A DNA stretch of 64,000 nucleotides, taken from positions 62,001-126,000 of the forward strand of contig NZ_CABPSJ010000009.1 in assembly GCF_902459745.1 (NCBI RefSeq), read 5' to 3'. A program made the position numbers and the translations under genes. The stretch is from Pandoraea communis. GTDB taxonomy: Bacteria; Pseudomonadota; Gammaproteobacteria; Burkholderiales; Burkholderiaceae. Of this stretch, positions 27,806 through 35,488 are shown piece by piece. The stretch's first letter is position 1. The number at the start of each line of letters is the position of its first letter. The notes under the pieces were generated by a model, which saw nothing but the letters and a program-made list of their open reading frames with translations, was not told the DNA's origin and searched no databases.

Positions 27806-28078
27806 CTAACCGGCCAGTGAAGCCGCGCGGGCGAAGGTTTCGGCGGCGAAATCGGTGAGCGTGCCGGCGAGCCACGGCGCGGCAAACCCGAGCGTGAGCA
27901 GCGTGACGATCAGGCGAGGCAGGAACGACAGTGTCTGTTCGTTGATCTGCGTGGCCGCCTGAAATAACGCCACCACCAGTCCCATGACGAGGCTCGGGAC
28001 GATCAACACGAGCACGATGACGATCACGAGCCGCAGGGCGTCGAGTCCGATGTCGATGGCAATATCGCTGGTGAGCAT
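27806..28078 (-). CDS. fliQ: Flagellar export gate protein FliQ
   Basis: FliQ is the small gate subunit with two membrane helices. The 90-residue product has both hydrophobic segments (about 13-38 and 50-75) and the conserved motif ALFQAATQINEQTLSF. Four copies surround FliP and FliR in the assembled gate. It lies 10 bp from fliP and 38 bp from fliR. Confidence 0.96.
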   Translation of the reverse strand: MLTSDIAIDIGLDALRLVIVIVLVLIVPSLVMGLVVALFQAATQINEQTLSFLPRLIVTLLTLGFAAPWLAGTLTDFAAETFARAASLAG

Positions 28079-28088
28079 GACGTTCTCC

Positions 28089-28910
28089 TCAAACTGCCTG
28101 CACGCTGGTGACGAGCGTGCTGACGGTGAGCGTCCAGCCGTCGATGAGCACGAACAGCAAGAGCTTGAGCGGCAGGGAGACGACCAGCGGCGAGAGCATC
28201 ATCATGCCCATTGCCATGAGCACCGAGGCCACCACCAGATCGATGACGAGAAACGGCACGAAGAGCATGGCGCCGACTTGAAACGCTGTTTTGAGTTCGC
28301 TTAACAGGAAGGCCGACGCCTTGACCAGAAAGCTGTGGGCCTGCGGCTCGGCAATGTCAGTCTCACCGGTCAGGCGGGCCATCAGGTCGAGCGACGACTG
28401 ACGGGTTTGCGCGAGCATGAAGCGCGAGAGCGGTGCCTCGCCGGCACGGATCGCTTCGGTCAGCGTGATCCGGTTTTCGTCGTAAGGCACCACGGCTTGA
28501 GTCCAGATTGCCTCGCCGACCGGGCGCATGACAAGCAGGCTGAGCAGTAGCGCCATGCCGGTCAGCACGCGCGCGGGGAGCCCCTGCTGAAGCCCCAGCG
28601 CCTGACGCAGCAGCGCAAGAATGATGGCGAAACGCACGAACGTGGTCATCACCATCAGCATCATGGGCAGCAGGCCCAGCAGCGTCATGAGAATGAGCAA
28701 CTGCGTCTTGACGGTGAAGTCGGTGGTGCCGCCCTGCGAGCGCAGGCGCATCAGGTCGCCCGTCTCATCGGCGCGGGCACCGGTGGCGAACAGGGCGAAC
28801 CCGATCGCCAGAATCGCGAGAATGAAGGTCTCCGAGGCGCCCAGCGGGAAGCCGCGCGCCCTGAGCGGGCGCAGCACCCGCTGACGCACGACCTGTAGGG
28901 CGGCGTTCAT
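28089..28910 (-). CDS. fliP: Flagellar export gate protein FliP
   Basis: FliP forms the pentameric core of the export gate. The 273-residue product carries a signal-type hydrophobic N-terminus ending near ARADE and four further membrane segments. It has the family signatures MTTFVRFAIILALLRQALG and FLVIDLVVASVLMAMGMMM. FliO, which normally helps FliP assemble, is not encoded between fliN and fliP or elsewhere in the window. The start makes a 4-bp ATGA overlap with the fliN stop. Confidence 0.97.
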   Translation of the reverse strand: MNAALQVVRQRVLRPLRARGFPLGASETFILAILAIGFALFATGARADETGDLMRLRSQGGTTDFTVKTQLLILMTLLGLLPMMLMVMTTFVRFAIILALLRQALGLQQGLPARVLTGMALLLSLLVMRPVGEAIWTQAVVPYDENRITLTEAIRAGEAPLSRFMLAQTRQSSLDLMARLTGETDIAEPQAHSFLVKASAFLLSELKTAFQVGAMLFVPFLVIDLVVASVLMAMGMMMLSPLVVSLPLKLLLFVLIDGWTLTVSTLVTSVQAV

Positions 28911-29371
28911 CGGGCTAGCCGGTCCAGCTCGATTGCGTCGAGCGTGAGGATCTTCAGCCCGTACTGCGCGCCCGAGGCGACGACTTCCGCGAGTCCTACC
29001 GGTACGCCATTGACCAGCACCGCAAGCGGCGCACCCGCTGCGCGATCAAGGCTCAGGACGTCGTCGGCGCGCAGGGCCGCCAGCTCACCCAGCGTGAGGC
29101 GGGTCGCCCCGACCTCAAGTGTGAGTTTCACAGGCACGCGGCGCAGTGTCTCGCGCATGGCGAGCGGCACCTGTGCCGGACTGCCGGCTTGCGACAGGGG
29201 CGGCGTCGACGTTGATGGCGCACCTGCGTCGCCGAGCCAGTCGCCCGAAAGGTCTTGAGAGAGATCGTCCAGGGAAGGCAGATCGTCGATGTGCGCGTCC
29301 GGGCGTAGGTCGCTCGCATCGGCGGCGCCGGAGACCAGACCGGAGGGATCGTGAGGGAATTGGGTAGACAT
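28907..29371 (-). CDS. fliN: Flagellar C-ring protein FliN
   Basis: FliN is the lower C-ring subunit, which also binds FliH. The ATG at 29371 follows AAGG and gives 154 residues; a longer in-frame extension has no similarity. The N-terminal half is acidic and Asp/Ser/Pro-rich. The C-terminal half is a SpoA domain with the pattern VPVKLTLEVGATRLTLGEL and a closing GLKILTL. Unlike FliM and FliG of the same set, this domain looks fully conserved. Confidence 0.94.
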   Translation of the reverse strand: MSTQFPHDPSGLVSGAADASDLRPDAHIDDLPSLDDLSQDLSGDWLGDAGAPSTSTPPLSQAGSPAQVPLAMRETLRRVPVKLTLEVGATRLTLGELAALRADDVLSLDRAAGAPLAVLVNGVPVGLAEVVASGAQYGLKILTLDAIELDRLAR

Positions 29372-29378
29372 GGGAACC

Positions 29379-30236
29379 TTACTCAAGAGTTTGGAAGTGC
29401 GTGAGACACAGATGCGCATCGCGCTCGATGATGTCGGCGCTCATCAGCGGGTCGTTGTCCACGCAAACGAGGGCGCGCTGCACGAAGCGCACGGGCAACA
29501 CGTCGCCCGGCTGTGCGTCGAGCAACGCGCCGAGCGACAGGTCGATGTCAAGCCAATGTGCGCTCAGACGCACCGGAATCGTGGCGATGTCGCATGCCGG
29601 CCGGGTGTGTTGTGCTGCGCGTTCGCTTGCATCGGGGCCCAGCATCGTGAGCCACCGGCGGGCGTCTTCGGCCGCGAGCCGGAATGTGACGGTGCCCAGT
29701 GGCGTGTCGCCGGCGCGATCCGCAATGCGCGCACCGATCCATAGGGACGGGGGCGTCGATCGGGGATCGAGGTCCATCGTCTCGACATCCGACGGCACCT
29801 GTGCCATCTCGGAGGAGACCGCCTGGCGCAGCGCATCGAGCATTTGCCTCGCAAAGCGTGTGACAAAGCGCTCGTACGTTGCCGCCGGCAGCGTGGCATG
29901 CAAGGCTGGCGGGCCGACGAATTCATCCGCGTCGTAGCGCAACCGGAACGCGTCGCGCAACAGGCCGGCGTCGAGCGTCACGTCGATACAATGCCCGTCG
30001 ACGCGAAAGCGTTGCACGATGACGTCGGCGGTAGCCGGGGCGCTGGCACTCACCGACATGGCGGCGACGCGCCACGCCATAGCATGGCGATGACGGACGT
30101 GCTGCGGTAATTGAACATCGAGGCGTGAGCGCAGCCGCTCGGTCAGAGGATCGAGGAGCTGCGTCGGCTGTCCGAGCCGGCACGGATCGAGTGCCCGGAT
30201 CGCGCCGGGCGGCGTAGGCGCGTGCATAGTGTTCAT
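29379..30236 (-). CDS. fliM: Divergent flagellar switch protein FliM lacking the CheY-binding N-terminus
   Basis: FliM links FliG to FliN in the C ring and is the receptor of CheY-P. The 285-residue product is assigned by position before fliN and by its C-terminal SpoA-like region (IPVRLSAHWLDIDLSLGALL). It lacks the N-terminal LSQxEIDALL peptide that binds CheY-P. I also cannot find the GGxG-type motif of the middle domain that contacts FliG. It is about 45 residues shorter than typical FliM. The start ATG at 30236 has no strong ribosome site; an ATG at 30227 is an alternative. Confidence 0.8.
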   Translation of the reverse strand: MNTMHAPTPPGAIRALDPCRLGQPTQLLDPLTERLRSRLDVQLPQHVRHRHAMAWRVAAMSVSASAPATADVIVQRFRVDGHCIDVTLDAGLLRDAFRLRYDADEFVGPPALHATLPAATYERFVTRFARQMLDALRQAVSSEMAQVPSDVETMDLDPRSTPPSLWIGARIADRAGDTPLGTVTFRLAAEDARRWLTMLGPDASERAAQHTRPACDIATIPVRLSAHWLDIDLSLGALLDAQPGDVLPVRFVQRALVCVDNDPLMSADIIERDAHLCLTHFQTLE

Positions 30237-30285
30237 TTGGTTGATAGACGGTTCGCAGCGCTTCAGCGCGCAGGGGAGTTCGCAT

Positions 30286-30376
30286 CCTAAAGGCGTCGCT
30301 CGTCCTTGTTGATGGGGAAAGACTCAACCGCGCGCGCTTTAGGGGATTGCCCAATCACGGTGGCGTCGGGTGTGCG
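30286..30376. promoter_or_regulatory. Divergent fliM/fliE control region with inverted repeat and sigma-54-like site
   Basis: The 214-bp gap between the divergent fliM and fliE holds CCTAAAG (30286-30292) and its exact reverse complement CTTTAGG (30337-30343), 44 bp apart. TGGCGTCGGGTGTGCG (30361-30376) has GG, ten bases, then GC, the minimal sigma-54 arrangement, pointing toward fliE about 75 bp away. The match to the full -24/-12 consensus is moderate. Lateral flagellar loci are often driven by a sigma-54 activator (LafK), which is known biology and not shown here. Confidence 0.35.
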
Positions 30377-30450
30377 TAGAGTGCGGAGTCTAGTCAGTGC
30401 CGCTGCGCATCGCGCGGGGGCACACGTTTAAACGCCTCACGGAGATTCGA

Positions 30451-30783
30451 ATGCCCGTCTCGATGGAACAGTCGCTGATGACTGAAATGCGTCGCATGCA
30501 AGCGGCACAACGCGAACTGGATATGGCCGCTGGCGTGCGCGAGGCGGCGCCTGCACTGGCGGGGGCCTCGGGCAAGCCCGATTTCGGTGCGATGCTGCGG
30601 GGGGTGGACGCCGCCCAACGCGACGCGGGCGACCGGATGAAGGCGGTCGATCTGGGCCATAGCGACGATCTGACCGGCGCGATGCTGGCGAGCACTCAGG
30701 CCGACCTGTCGTTTTCCATGCTGATGCGAACGCGCGACAAGGTAGTAGGGGCGGTGGAAGAGTTGGTGCGCATGTCGTTCTGA
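30451..30783 (+). CDS. fliE: Flagellar MS-ring/rod adaptor FliE
   Basis: FliE joins the MS ring to the proximal rod. The ATG at 30451, nine bases after GGAG, gives 110 residues of normal length; an upstream in-frame start at 30397 adds an Arg-rich stretch unlike FliE. The C-terminal region (AMLASTQADLSFSMLMRTRDKVVGAVEELVRM) matches the family signature closely. fliE usually precedes fliF; here it is alone, divergent from fliM and about 30 kb from fliF. Confidence 0.93.
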   Translation: MPVSMEQSLMTEMRRMQAAQRELDMAAGVREAAPALAGASGKPDFGAMLRGVDAAQRDAGDRMKAVDLGHSDDLTGAMLASTQADLSFSMLMRTRDKVVGAVEELVRMSF

Positions 30784-30815
30784 GTCGCACGCACTGTGTG
30801 GCGAGCGTGGCGTGA

Positions 30816-30849
30816 GGGTCGCACCCGGCCTCCACGCCGGGCGCGACCC
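30816..30849. terminator. Hairpin between convergent fliE and ABC permease genes
   Basis: GGGTCGC (30816-30822) pairs with GCGACCC (30843-30849), and CCGGC with GCCGG nearer the loop. It lies between two convergent genes. No T-run follows on either strand, so it may be a weak terminator or need Rho. Confidence 0.45.
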
Positions 30850-30856
30850 GATGGCT

Positions 30857-32515
30857 TCAGCCGTTCGCTGGTTTTGCGTTGAGCTTCGATGCGAGCGCGA
30901 GCAACGTGCCGCTTACCGTCATCGACACGACACCCATCGCCATCCCCTGCCCGATGGAGCCTTGCTCGAACTGACGCCATACGAAGATCGAGACCGTCTG
31001 AACCCCGCTGGGGGCCAGCAGCAACGATGTCACCAACTCGCGCGACGCGATAGCGAACACGATCATCAGCGACGCGCCGAGCGCAGGCATGACCAGTGGC
31101 AACGTGATGCGCCGCAGCGCCACACCGGCCGGTGCGCCGTGCACGCGGGCGGCCGCTTCGAGCGAGGCGGCCGTCTGACGCAAGGCGGCGCTGGTGTAAC
31201 GCACCGGGTAAGGCAGCAGCAGGCAGCTATACGACAGCAGCAGAATGCCCCATGTGTTGTAAGGCGTCACCGGCCAGAACGGCAGGTTCCAGGCAAGGAT
31301 CAACCCCACGCCGACAACGATGCCCGGCAGTGCATGCGGCAGCAGCGAGAGCCCGTCGATCAGCACACGGGCGCGCATCGTCGACTTCACGACGCACCAC
31401 GCACACAGGAACCCCAATACCCCGGTCACGAGCGACGTGCCCAGCGCCAGCGACAGACTCGTCGCCAGCGCTTCGACGCCCTCTGCGCCCTGACCCAGCA
31501 GCGCCGCGAAGTGCGCGGTCGTCAGGTTGGCGAGCGACAAGCCGCCCGAGAGCGTGCCCGAGAACGCCGTGGCCAGAATCGAGAACAGTGGCGCGACCGT
31601 GGCGAGCAGCGCAACCAGACCGAACCCGAACAGCACCGGCACCCGCCCACGCCCCAACGCACGCGGCGGCGAGGCGATCGGCTTGCCCGTTTGCGTCTCG
31701 AAGTCCTTGCCCGCCGCGAGCCGGTGCTGCAACACGAAGGCGAACAGCGCGATGACTGCCAGCACGACCGACAGGATCGACGCGCCCGGCAGATCGATGG
31801 GCCAGTCGGCGAAGCGCCCCTCGATGGACGTTACCAGCACAGAGAAGCCTGCACGCGCTCCCAATGCGGCGGGCGCACCGAATTCCTCGATGGCCATTGT
31901 GAAGGCCAACAGCAGACTGGCCGCGAACGCGGGCAGCGCGAGCGGCAACGTCACACGGGCGAACGCCCGCCATGCCGATGCGCCGTGTACCCGAGCGACG
32001 TCGGCCAGACGCGACCCCGTCGTGGCCAGTGCGCGCGAGACGGCGAAGTACACGACCGGGAAGATGTTGAGCGTCATCACGAAGACGAGGCCCGGCAGCG
32101 AGAACAGGAACTGTCCGGCATCCAGCCCGGTAAGCTGCTGGGCATACCCCCCCGTTTGCAGCAGCAGCATCCAGCCGAGTGCCGCGAGATACGGCGGCAC
32201 GAGAAACGGCAGCAGGAAGCACAGATCCCAGAGCCGGGCGCCCGGTACATGAAACAGGCCGCGCACCGCCCCCAGCGCGCCGCCGACCAGTGCCGTGCCC
32301 AACGCCACCGAGAGTCCCAACCGCAAGGTGTTGGTCAGCAACGGCAAAGTGTTGTCATGCGACAGCGTGGGCCAGACGGCGGAGAAGGGCTTGGCGAACG
32401 AGCCTTGCGCGAGGTGCGGAAAGACCGCCTGCAACAGCACGAACGCAACCGGCAACGCCACCACGACGGCGAGGGCTGCAACCGTCGCCGCGGGGAGTAG
32501 TCGGAACGATTTCAC
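30857..32515 (-). CDS. ABC transporter permease, two-domain iron/thiamine/phosphonate type
   Basis: This inner-membrane permease carries two fused BPD_transp_1 halves (about residues 50-260 and 340-540), each with about six helices. Both EAA-type coupling loops are visible (DVARVHGASAWRAFARVTLPL and EAAARVHGAPAGVALRRITLPL). The 552-residue length fits FbpB/SfuB-like proteins. It is the distal gene of the minus-strand operon porin-ATPase-binding protein-permease. The substrate cannot be named: this subfamily includes ferric iron, thiamine, sugar phosphate and aminoethylphosphonate carriers. Confidence 0.88.
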   Translation of the reverse strand: MKSFRLLPAATVAALAVVVALPVAFVLLQAVFPHLAQGSFAKPFSAVWPTLSHDNTLPLLTNTLRLGLSVALGTALVGGALGAVRGLFHVPGARLWDLCFLLPFLVPPYLAALGWMLLLQTGGYAQQLTGLDAGQFLFSLPGLVFVMTLNIFPVVYFAVSRALATTGSRLADVARVHGASAWRAFARVTLPLALPAFAASLLLAFTMAIEEFGAPAALGARAGFSVLVTSIEGRFADWPIDLPGASILSVVLAVIALFAFVLQHRLAAGKDFETQTGKPIASPPRALGRGRVPVLFGFGLVALLATVAPLFSILATAFSGTLSGGLSLANLTTAHFAALLGQGAEGVEALATSLSLALGTSLVTGVLGFLCAWCVVKSTMRARVLIDGLSLLPHALPGIVVGVGLILAWNLPFWPVTPYNTWGILLLSYSCLLLPYPVRYTSAALRQTAASLEAAARVHGAPAGVALRRITLPLVMPALGASLMIVFAIASRELVTSLLLAPSGVQTVSIFVWRQFEQGSIGQGMAMGVVSMTVSGTLLALASKLNAKPANG

Positions 32516-32517
32516 CG

Positions 32518-33489
32518 TCAGTGCTGGCCGTTGAGTTTGGCGAAACGTGCCAGGACATCGGCGCGCGAAGCGCTCGACGATTGCGCGTCACCCTGCGGCA
32601 GCAGGCGCAGATCCTTGAACGAGGCGCGCTTGATCGCGATGTCCTCGCGCGCGGGAATCAGCCACGCCTCGGCAACCATCTGCTGACCTTCTTCCGAGAG
32701 CACATAGTCGATGAACTGACGCGCTTCGCTCTGCTGCTTCGACGTGTTCAGGATCATCATCGGACGCGGTGCGATGACCGTGCCGCTCGTCGGAAAGATG
32801 ACCTTCACCGCTTCGCCGTTCGCCGCCGCCGCGTAGGCAACGTAATCGACCGCGCCGAACACGGCAGCCTTCGCACCTTGCAGCACCGGGTTGAGCGCCT
32901 GCGCGTTCGGGCCGGAGACGACCATGCCGTTGTGCTTGAGATCCTCGAAGAGCTTCCAGGCTTCGCCGCCCAGACGCGCTTGCAGACCCAGCAACAGATC
33001 GGCCGATGCGCCCGACAGCGCCGGGTCCGGCATCGTCACGAGATTGCGGTAGGCCGGCTTGGTCAGATCGCGCCAGTCACGCGGTTCGGGCGTGCCCGAC
33101 TTGGCGTTCCAGACGATGCCAAGCGCCGAGAGGCCCTGGGCGACGTAGTGCGGCGTCTTGAACGGAGCGGGCACGCGTGCGGCGTTAGCGCTCTGGTAGG
33201 GCGCGAGCCAGCCGCGTTTCTCGAGATCCTGCGCGGTGTCCCACGAGGCGGAGATGAGAACATCGGCACGCGGGTTGGCCTGTTCGGCCTCGATCCGCGC
33301 CATCACCTTGCCGGTGGTGGCTTGAAACACATCGACTTTGATGCCGGTTTTCTTCTCGAAACCTGTAGCGAGCTTCTTGCTGAGGTTGCCGGGGCCGGCG
33401 GTATAGACGGTCAGCGCATGCGCGTGTTGTACGCCGACGCTTGCAGCAAAGGCCATGGTGAGTGTCGCGATAATTTTGCGGTGAAACAT
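32518..33489 (-). CDS. Periplasmic solute-binding protein of the FbpA/AfuA type
   Basis: This is the periplasmic receptor of the ABC system. The 323-residue product has a signal peptide cleaved near HAHALT and a type 2 solute-binding fold with the family opening VYTAGPGNLSKKLATGFEKK. In ferric-iron FbpA proteins a Tyr-Tyr pair in the NNYYW region binds metal. The corresponding stretch here reads GAVDYVAYAAA, without adjacent tyrosines. Iron binding is thus doubtful, and a phosphorylated organic ligand is as likely. It lies two bases from the permease and 6 bp from the ATPase. Confidence 0.82.
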   Translation of the reverse strand: MFHRKIIATLTMAFAASVGVQHAHALTVYTAGPGNLSKKLATGFEKKTGIKVDVFQATTGKVMARIEAEQANPRADVLISASWDTAQDLEKRGWLAPYQSANAARVPAPFKTPHYVAQGLSALGIVWNAKSGTPEPRDWRDLTKPAYRNLVTMPDPALSGASADLLLGLQARLGGEAWKLFEDLKHNGMVVSGPNAQALNPVLQGAKAAVFGAVDYVAYAAAANGEAVKVIFPTSGTVIAPRPMMILNTSKQQSEARQFIDYVLSEEGQQMVAEAWLIPAREDIAIKRASFKDLRLLPQGDAQSSSASRADVLARFAKLNGQH

Positions 33490-33495
33490 TATGGG

Positions 33496-34191
33496 CTACC
33501 TCGTAATACGTTTGTCAACGCGCCCGTGGGCGAGGATCACGATCTGGTCCGCCAGCGCCTCGGCTTCGTCGCGGTCGTGTGTGACGTAGACGGCGGTGGT
33601 GCCAAGACGCGAGAGCAGCGCCCCGATATCGGCGCACAAACGTGTGCGCAGATCGCGGTCGAGGTTGGATAGGGGTTCGTCGAACAGCAACAGGCGCGGG
33701 GCCGAGACGATGGCGCGCGCGAGCGCAACGCGTTGTTGCTGCCCGCCCGAGAGCGCCTGCGGTCTGCGCGGGCCCAGCCCGGCCAGACCGACGAGCGAAA
33801 GCGCCTCTTCCACACGGTCGCTGCGCTCGGCGCGTTTAACTCCGCGCATCTCGAGCGGGAACGCCACGTTGGCGGCCACGCTCATGTGCGGCCACAGCGC
33901 GTAGTCCTGAAACACCATGCCGAGCGAGCGCCGCTCGGGGGCGTGGCAAATGCTGTCGCTGGCGACGACCGTATCGTCGAAACGGATTTCGCCCCCGGTG
34001 GGGGCGAGCAGGCCGGCGAGCAACTTGAGCAGGGTGCTCTTGCCGCAGCCCGAGGGGCCGAGCAGGGCAGTCGTGGTGCCGGCCGGGACATCGAGGTCGA
34101 TGCCCTCGAGTACGCGCGTTGCACCAAACGTCTGGTGCAGCGCGCGCAGCGACACGGACACGCCTTGCGAAGCGCGAGTGTCGCTCGTCAT
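33496..34191 (-). CDS. ABC transporter ATPase, short form without TOBE domain
   Basis: The ATPase subunit starts at an ATG sharing one base with the porin stop (TGATG), giving 231 residues. A longer in-frame extension would run through the porin gene. It has Walker A (GPSGCGKST, about residue 42), a Q-loop, the LSGGQQQR signature, Walker B (LLLFDEP), a D-loop and the His switch in VTHD. FbpC-type ATPases are usually about 350 residues with a C-terminal TOBE regulatory domain; here the protein ends right after the nucleotide-binding domain. It is probably functional. Confidence 0.9.
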   Translation of the reverse strand: MTSDTRASQGVSVSLRALHQTFGATRVLEGIDLDVPAGTTTALLGPSGCGKSTLLKLLAGLLAPTGGEIRFDDTVVASDSICHAPERRSLGMVFQDYALWPHMSVAANVAFPLEMRGVKRAERSDRVEEALSLVGLAGLGPRRPQALSGGQQQRVALARAIVSAPRLLLFDEPLSNLDRDLRTRLCADIGALLSRLGTTAVYVTHDRDEAEALADQIVILAHGRVDKRITR

Positions 34192-35321
34192 CAGAACGTG
34201 TGCTTGATACCGGCCATCGTACCGAACTGGTTCTTGCCGGCGACCACGTTGTTGCCGAAACCGTTCAGACCGAGGTCGGACCCGTTGCGGTTCACGACGT
34301 AGCCGAGATTGACGTAGACGTCGGTGCGCTTCGAGAAGTTGTAGTCGGCGCTGACCTGGAACGACAACGGGTCGCGGTTCGTTCCGTAGAAGTCCTGATA
34401 CATGGCCGTGGCCGACAGGTCGAGCGCCGGCATGGCGTGCCACGTCGTACCCAGCCAGTAGTAACTCGACGCTTCCACCGGGCTCTTGTTCAGGGCCGAG
34501 AGATGGATCGCCTTGGCGTTCAGGTAGCGATAACCCACGTACAGATCGACGCTTTGCAGCGAGTACTGCACGGCGGCGGCGATACGGCGATCGATGTTGC
34601 CTTCATAGCCGCCGACCTTCGGGGTCATGGCCGCTTTGGGCAGCGTCGAGCCGCCGTTCTTCTGATCGTAAGCGAGCACGAACGATAGCGGGCCGTTGGC
34701 ATAGCGCACACCGGCGTCGACGACTTGCGCCCGGCGGTTGTCGCCCGGCGTGGCGCTGCCGAAGCTCACGTCGTCGTAACCCTTCGAGTACTGGACCATG
34801 GCGTCGAACGCGCCGAGCTTGGCCGTATAGCGAAGGCTATTGTCCAGACGGTCGGAGAACGCCGTGTCCTGCATCTTGATGGCGTACACGGCGTTGTTGA
34901 GCGGGTTGAATTTGCTCACCCAGTCGAGGAACACGCCGCCCTGACGGCCGATCGTGACGGTGCCGAGCGAGCTGTTCGACAGGCCGACGTAGGCCAGACG
35001 ACCGAACTCGCGGCCGCCCTGGAGCGACTGGCCGTTGCCGAGGTTGAAGCCGTTCTCGATCAGGAACAGGGCCTTGTTGCCACCGCCGAGGTCTTCGGTG
35101 CCCTTGATGCCCCAGCGCGAACCGGCGAGGTTGCCCGAGGTGATGCGTGTCAGGTTGACGGTGTTGCCGGCGGCGTTCTTGTCGGCGTTGGTGAGGAATT
35201 CGACGCCCGAGTCGATCAGCCCGTAGAGCTGAACGTTAGACTGGGCCAGCGCGGGCATGGGCAGGCTGCTGGCGAACGCCAGACAGCACCCCGCCGCCGC
35301 AATGCGGAAGTTGGGTTTCAT
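34191..35321 (-). CDS. Outer-membrane porin of the Burkholderiales Porin_4 family
   Basis: This is a trimeric general-diffusion porin. The ATG at 35321 follows AGAGGA and gives 376 residues with a signal peptide ending near PALAQS. The mature protein starts with SNVQLYGLIDSGVEFL, a typical opening of these porins. It continues with alternating beta strands and ends in the C-terminal phenylalanine needed for Bam recognition. The stop overlaps the ATPase start, which suggests the porin and the ABC system share a transcript and maybe a substrate. Confidence 0.92.
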   Translation of the reverse strand: MKPNFRIAAAGCCLAFASSLPMPALAQSNVQLYGLIDSGVEFLTNADKNAAGNTVNLTRITSGNLAGSRWGIKGTEDLGGGNKALFLIENGFNLGNGQSLQGGREFGRLAYVGLSNSSLGTVTIGRQGGVFLDWVSKFNPLNNAVYAIKMQDTAFSDRLDNSLRYTAKLGAFDAMVQYSKGYDDVSFGSATPGDNRRAQVVDAGVRYANGPLSFVLAYDQKNGGSTLPKAAMTPKVGGYEGNIDRRIAAAVQYSLQSVDLYVGYRYLNAKAIHLSALNKSPVEASSYYWLGTTWHAMPALDLSATAMYQDFYGTNRDPLSFQVSADYNFSKRTDVYVNLGYVVNRNGSDLGLNGFGNNVVAGKNQFGTMAGIKHTF

Positions 35322-35418
35322 GACAAGGTCCTCTTTGGGATTAGATTGAGCCGCCAATGTAGGCGGTCAACATGTCGTGAACATGACAATTCATCGTTAT
35401 CCGAAAGGACGCTGCAAT

Positions 35419-35448
35419 GAAAACGGCCGGCGAATGGTTCGCCGGCCG
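35419..35448 (-). terminator. Rho-independent terminator of the RstAB-like operon
   Basis: On the minus strand CGGCCGGCGAA and TTCGCCGGCCG form a perfect 11-bp stem with a three-base loop (35448 to 35424). TTTTC follows. It lies about 40 bp past the sensor kinase stop and separates that operon from the porin gene. Confidence 0.85.
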
Positions 35449-35488
35449 CAAGGTTTGGGATCGAGGTATGCCCGGAGGGGGCTCGATG

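Noticed and set aside
30812-32500. 562-codon plus-strand ORF opposite the ABC permease
   Set aside because: Gln/Arg/His-rich, no domain; the minus-strand permease has twelve helices and coupling loops.
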